Below, in pieces: positions 23,467 through 26,234 of a DNA stretch of 26,234 nucleotides. Numbering within the stretch: the first letter of the stretch is position 1; the number at the start of each line of letters is the position of its first letter. The stretch is from JAOADN01 sp049323795 (GTDB lineage: Bacteria > Pseudomonadota > Alphaproteobacteria > Rhodobacterales > Rhodobacteraceae), in contig JBMOOH010000022.1 in the NCBI GenBank assembly GCA_049323795.1, positions 1-26,234 of the forward strand. Direction: 5' to 3'. The notes beneath the pieces were generated by a model. The model ran no database searches. It saw nothing but the letters and a program-made list of their open reading frames with translations, and was not told the origin of the DNA. The position numbers and the translations under genes are program-made.

Positions 23467-24789
23467 TCAGAGCTTGCCTTCGTCCTGGAACGTCTCGGTC
23501 CAGTCGGCGATCAGGCCGTCGAGCGCCTCCTTGGCGGTGCCGTTGCCGGCGACCACGTAGTCGTGGAACCGTTTCTGCGAAGCCTGGAGGAGCGTCGCGT
23601 AGGACGGCTCGGCCCAGAAGTCCTTCACGATCGCCATCGAATCGAGGAAGGTCTGCGCATAGGGCTGGCTGGTCGCGAAGGAGGGATCCTCGACCACCGC
23701 GCGGAGGTTCGAGAAGCCGCCCATCGACCACCACTTCTCCTGCACGTCCTTCTGGGCGAACCATTTGATGTAGGCGAGCGCGCCGTCCATGTTGTCGGTG
23801 TTGGCAACGACCGAGATGCCCTGGCCGCCGAGCTGGGCGAACCGTTCGCCGTTCGGGCCGGCGGGGTTCACGAGGTAGCCGGTCTTGCCGCCGCCCACGT
23901 TCGGATCGACCTCGAAGCCCGGCCAGGTGAACGCGAAGTTCATCTGGAGCGCGACCTGGCCCGACTTGTAGGCGTCGATGCCCTCGCCCATGTAGGTGTT
24001 CGAGGCGCCCGGTGCGGTGCAGCAGTCATAGAGCGCCTTGTAGAACTCGAGGCCGGCGACGGCGCCGGGCGAGTTCACGAAGCCTTCCATGTCGTAGGGC
24101 TTGTCGGGGTTGTCGTATTTGAAGCCGAAGGAATAGAGGACGTCCATGACGCCCATCGTGATGCCTTCGGAGTTCCGCTCGGTATAGATCGAGGCGCCAT
24201 AGACCTTCTTGCCGTCGATCTCGCGGCCCTGGAAGAATTCGGCGACCTGCTTCAGTTCGTCGAAGGTGGCGGGCGGTGTGAGATCGCGGCCGTATTTCTC
24301 CTTGAAGGCGGCCTGGATTTCCGGACGCTCGAACCAGTCCTTGCGGTAGGTCCAGCCGACCACGTCGCCGAAGGCCGGGAGCGACCAGTAGTTCGGCGTG
24401 TTCTTCGGCCATTCCGAATAGCCGACGACCGTCGCCGGAACGAAGGCGTCCATCGAGATGCCGTTCTGGTCGAAGAAGTCGTTGAGCTTGACGTACCAGC
24501 CGTTCTCGGCCGCGCCGCCGATCCACTGGCTGTCGCCGATCATCAGGTCGCAGAGCTTGCCGCCCGAATTGAGTTCGTTGAGCATCCGGTCCGCGAAGTT
24601 CGGCCACGGCACGAACTCGAAGCTCATCTTGATGCCCGACTGGGCCTCGAAATCCTTGCTGAGTTCGACGAGCGCGTTCGCCGGGTCCCAGGCCGCCCAG
24701 CAGAGTGTCAGTTCCTTTTCCTGCGCCATGGCGCCGGTCGCGCCGAGGCCGAGGGCAAGCGCGGCCGCGGCGAGAAGGTGAGTTCTCAT
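23467..24789 (-). CDS. Extracellular solute-binding protein of the carbohydrate ABC importer (family 1)
   Basis: This 440-residue protein has a Sec signal peptide (MRTHLLAAAALALGLGATGAMA, predicted cut after Ala22) and a mature part beginning QEKELTLCWAAWDPANALVELSK, with the cluster B/family 1 sugar-binding fold. Aromatic-rich stretches (WPNFADRML; PNYWSLPAFGDVVGWTYRKDWF; TWPGF) probably line the ligand pocket. Two Cys occur together at DCC in the C-terminal half. The ATG at 24789 was chosen because GGGAGGA lies 6 nt upstream; an upstream in-frame start 7 codons earlier has no such site. Ligand unknown; a polyol or ketose fits the neighbours. Confidence 0.93.
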   Translation of the reverse strand: MRTHLLAAAALALGLGATGAMAQEKELTLCWAAWDPANALVELSKDFEAQSGIKMSFEFVPWPNFADRMLNELNSGGKLCDLMIGDSQWIGGAAENGWYVKLNDFFDQNGISMDAFVPATVVGYSEWPKNTPNYWSLPAFGDVVGWTYRKDWFERPEIQAAFKEKYGRDLTPPATFDELKQVAEFFQGREIDGKKVYGASIYTERNSEGITMGVMDVLYSFGFKYDNPDKPYDMEGFVNSPGAVAGLEFYKALYDCCTAPGASNTYMGEGIDAYKSGQVALQMNFAFTWPGFEVDPNVGGGKTGYLVNPAGPNGERFAQLGGQGISVVANTDNMDGALAYIKWFAQKDVQEKWWSMGGFSNLRAVVEDPSFATSQPYAQTFLDSMAIVKDFWAEPSYATLLQASQKRFHDYVVAGNGTAKEALDGLIADWTETFQDEGKL

Positions 24790-24853
24790 GAGAAGTCCTC
24801 CCGTTGACAAGATCGGCCCGGGTAGACTCCCCCGGTGTTCTCGACTGAAGCGG

Positions 24854-24882
24854 ACGATAAGGGAGGGGATGTCGCGTGTCCA
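24854..24882 (-). promoter_or_regulatory. Candidate sigma-70-type promoter of the importer operon
   Basis: On the minus strand TGGACA (24882-24877) and TATCGT (24859-24854) are separated by 17 nt. They match the consensus at 5/6 and 4/6 positions. Transcription would start near 24847 and give a leader of about 58 nt before the binding-protein ATG. Confidence 0.5.
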
Positions 24883-24889
24883 CCGTTTT

Positions 24890-24907
24890 TTGAGGGACGT
24901 ACCTCAA
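24890..24907. promoter_or_regulatory. 18-bp dyad, candidate operator of the importer operon
   Basis: TTGAGGGACGTACCTCAA is a palindrome with only one mismatched pair (G/A flanking the central ACGT). It lies 8 bp upstream of the candidate -35, about 100 bp before the binding-protein start. Size and symmetry suit a LacI-type or similar dimeric regulator. No regulator gene is in the window. Confidence 0.6.
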
Positions 24908-24972
24908 GACTGGTTCCGCAGGGGAAGCGCCGGCGGTCGGGGGGCCGGGAAAGGGGAAGCGGGCTGCGGCGG

Positions 24973-24995
24973 GCCGGGGCGCGTGCGGCCCCGGC
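24973..24995 (-). terminator. Stem-loop downstream of the oxidoreductase gene
   Basis: An 8-bp perfect stem GCCGGGGC / GCCCCGGC with a 7-nt loop lies 19 nt after the oxidoreductase stop on the minus strand. It is followed by a pyrimidine-rich but not U-rich tract. It may partly separate the oxidoreductase transcript from the importer operon. Confidence 0.45.
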
Positions 24996-25013
24996 TCCGA
25001 CGTGGTGCGGCGG

Positions 25014-26186
25014 TCAGATCGCGAGTGCCGTCCAGGCGCCGTTGCGTTTCGACGACCGCACGCAGGCGTCGACGAAGGCAACGCCCAGCAGCCCGTCCCG
25101 GACGGTCGGGAAGATGACGCCGGCGTCGGGCTTCTCCCCCGCTTCGGCGGCGCGGATTGCCCGGGCGGCTTCGGTGTAGATGTTGGCGAAACCTTCGAGG
25201 TATCCCTCGGGGTGGCCCGGCGGCACGCGCGTCACCCGCCCCGCCGCGGCCCCTGCCCCCGCCCCGCCGCGCGTGAGCTTCCGCTTCGGCGCGCCAAGCG
25301 GCCCGTGCCAGAGGTAGTTCGGATCCTCCTGCGCCCATTCGAGGCCGCCCTTGGTGCCGTAGACGCGGATCCTGAGCGCATTCTCGTTGCCCGGCGCGAC
25401 CTGGCTGCACCAGAGCATCCCGCGCGCGCCGCCCCTGAATCGCATCATCACGTGGCCGTTGTCGTCTACCCGGCGGCCCGGCACGAAGGTCTGGAGGTCC
25501 GCCGACAGCGTGTCGAGGTCGAGCCCGGTGATGAACGAGGCGAGGTTGAAGGCATGGGTGCCGATGTCGCCCGTCGATCCGCCCGCGCCGGTGCGGGCCG
25601 GGTCGGTGCGCCAGTCGGCCTGCTTCTGGCCTGTCCGCTCGATCGGCTCGCTGAGCCAGTCCTGCACGTATTCGACGTGGACGAGCCGGAGTTCCCCGAT
25701 CTCCCCCGCCGCGATCATCTCGCGCGCCTGCCGGACCATCGGGTAGCCCGTGTAGTTGTGGGTGAGGACGAAGAGCGCCTGCGACGCCTCGGCCGCCGCC
25801 ACCAGCTTCCTCGCCTCGGGCAACGTCGCCGTCAGGGGCTTGTCGCAGATGACGTGGATGCCGCGCTTCAGGAACGCGATCGCCGGGCCGGCATGGACGT
25901 GGTTCGGCGTCACGATCGCGACGGCGTCGATCGCGTCCTTCCGCCGCGCCTCGGTCCGGGCCATCTCCTCCCAGCTCCCGTAACAGCGCTTCGGATCAAG
26001 ACCGAGGTCGGCGCCCGAGGCGCGCGACTTCTCGGGGGTGGAACTCAGCGCCCCCGCCACCAGTTCGTACTGGTCGTCGATGCGGCTGGCGATGCGGTGG
26101 ACGGCGCCGATGAAGGCCCCCTGCCCGCCCCCGATCATCCCGAGCCTGAGCCGCCGCCCGCCCACGTCCGCGCGTCCCGTCACCAT
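25014..26186 (-). CDS. Gfo/Idh/MocA family NAD(P)-dependent oxidoreductase
   Basis: This 390-residue protein has an N-terminal Rossmann fold with IGGGQGAFIGAVHR (about 17-30), the TPNHVHAGPAIAFL segment and CDKPL (the E-K-P lysine motif with Asp for Glu). In the C-terminal domain GDIGTHAFNLASFITG carries the likely catalytic Asp/His. Members oxidise hydroxyls of sugars, polyols or inositols. The ATG at 26186 is favoured by GGAGGAG 7 nt upstream; an ATG ten codons earlier lacks this. It precedes the importer operon and probably belongs to the same pathway. Confidence 0.92.
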   Translation of the reverse strand: MVTGRADVGGRRLRLGMIGGGQGAFIGAVHRIASRIDDQYELVAGALSSTPEKSRASGADLGLDPKRCYGSWEEMARTEARRKDAIDAVAIVTPNHVHAGPAIAFLKRGIHVICDKPLTATLPEARKLVAAAEASQALFVLTHNYTGYPMVRQAREMIAAGEIGELRLVHVEYVQDWLSEPIERTGQKQADWRTDPARTGAGGSTGDIGTHAFNLASFITGLDLDTLSADLQTFVPGRRVDDNGHVMMRFRGGARGMLWCSQVAPGNENALRIRVYGTKGGLEWAQEDPNYLWHGPLGAPKRKLTRGGAGAGAAAGRVTRVPPGHPEGYLEGFANIYTEAARAIRAAEAGEKPDAGVIFPTVRDGLLGVAFVDACVRSSKRNGAWTALAI

Positions 26187-26193
26187 CGCGTCT

Positions 26194-26200
26194 CTCCTCC
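26194..26200 (-). promoter_or_regulatory. Strong Shine-Dalgarno of the Gfo/Idh/MocA gene
   Basis: GGAGGAG on the minus strand with a 7-nt spacer fixes the start at 26186 rather than at the in-frame ATG at 26216. Confidence 0.75.
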
Positions 26201-26234
26201 CATTTTCGGTCCTCAAGCATCCCGGGGGCGCGGG

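Noticed and set aside
23467..24789. Calling the binding protein GlpV or a specific sugar-binding protein
   Set aside because: The mature N-terminus and motifs do not resemble GlpV, and no ligand-specific signature could be recognised.

Overview
This is a GC-rich, densely coded bacterial window. The order lpoA-like / rsmI / yraN, then glnD-murJ-(rhomboid-like)-trpS, and the protein sequences point to an alphaproteobacterium of the Rhodobacterales (Rhodobacteraceae/Paracoccaceae). This rests on recognising gene families and order; no search was run.

Region 1 (1-8.9 kb) is mostly housekeeping. The right end of an IS481-type insertion sequence abuts the stop codon of yraN. yraN and rsmI read left. 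A PBP-activator lipoprotein, glnD (nitrogen sensor) and murJ (lipid II flippase) read right with overlapping ends. A rhomboid-fold membrane protein without catalytic residues follows on the minus strand, divergent from trpS.

Region 2 (9.0-12.9 kb) is a compact KpsMTE-type polysaccharide export locus. The ATPase (kpsT) and the Wzz/KpsE-like protein read left; the permease (kpsM) and a GT2 glycosyltransferase read right from a shared 114-nt spacer.

Region 3 (12.9-16.3 kb) is one large secreted calcium-binding RTX protein with an N-terminal propeller-like part, two RTX segments and apparently two terminal-type cassettes. Its stop codon lies one base from that of the convergent glycosyltransferase, inside one hairpin.

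Region 4 (16.4-26.2 kb) is a tightly coupled minus-strand carbohydrate operon: Gfo/Idh/MocA oxidoreductase, then solute-binding protein, two permeases, an FMN nitronate-monooxygenase-like enzyme, a 62-aa two-TM protein, two different MalK/UgpC-type ATPases and a DhaK-DhaL fusion kinase. The layout (two ATPases, two permeases, a small membrane protein, a binding protein) resembles the GlpSTPQUV glycerol importer, but the binding protein and small protein do not look like GlpV and GlpU. The likely logic is import of a polyol or short ketose, oxidation by the dehydrogenase, and phosphorylation by the kinase. The substrate is unknown. A nearly perfect 18-bp dyad and a plausible -35/-10 pair precede the binding-protein gene. 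This operon is the best candidate here for an uncharacterised system.

No tRNA, rRNA or CRISPR array was seen. No gene-free stretch exceeds 300 bases; the longest is 8858-9146.
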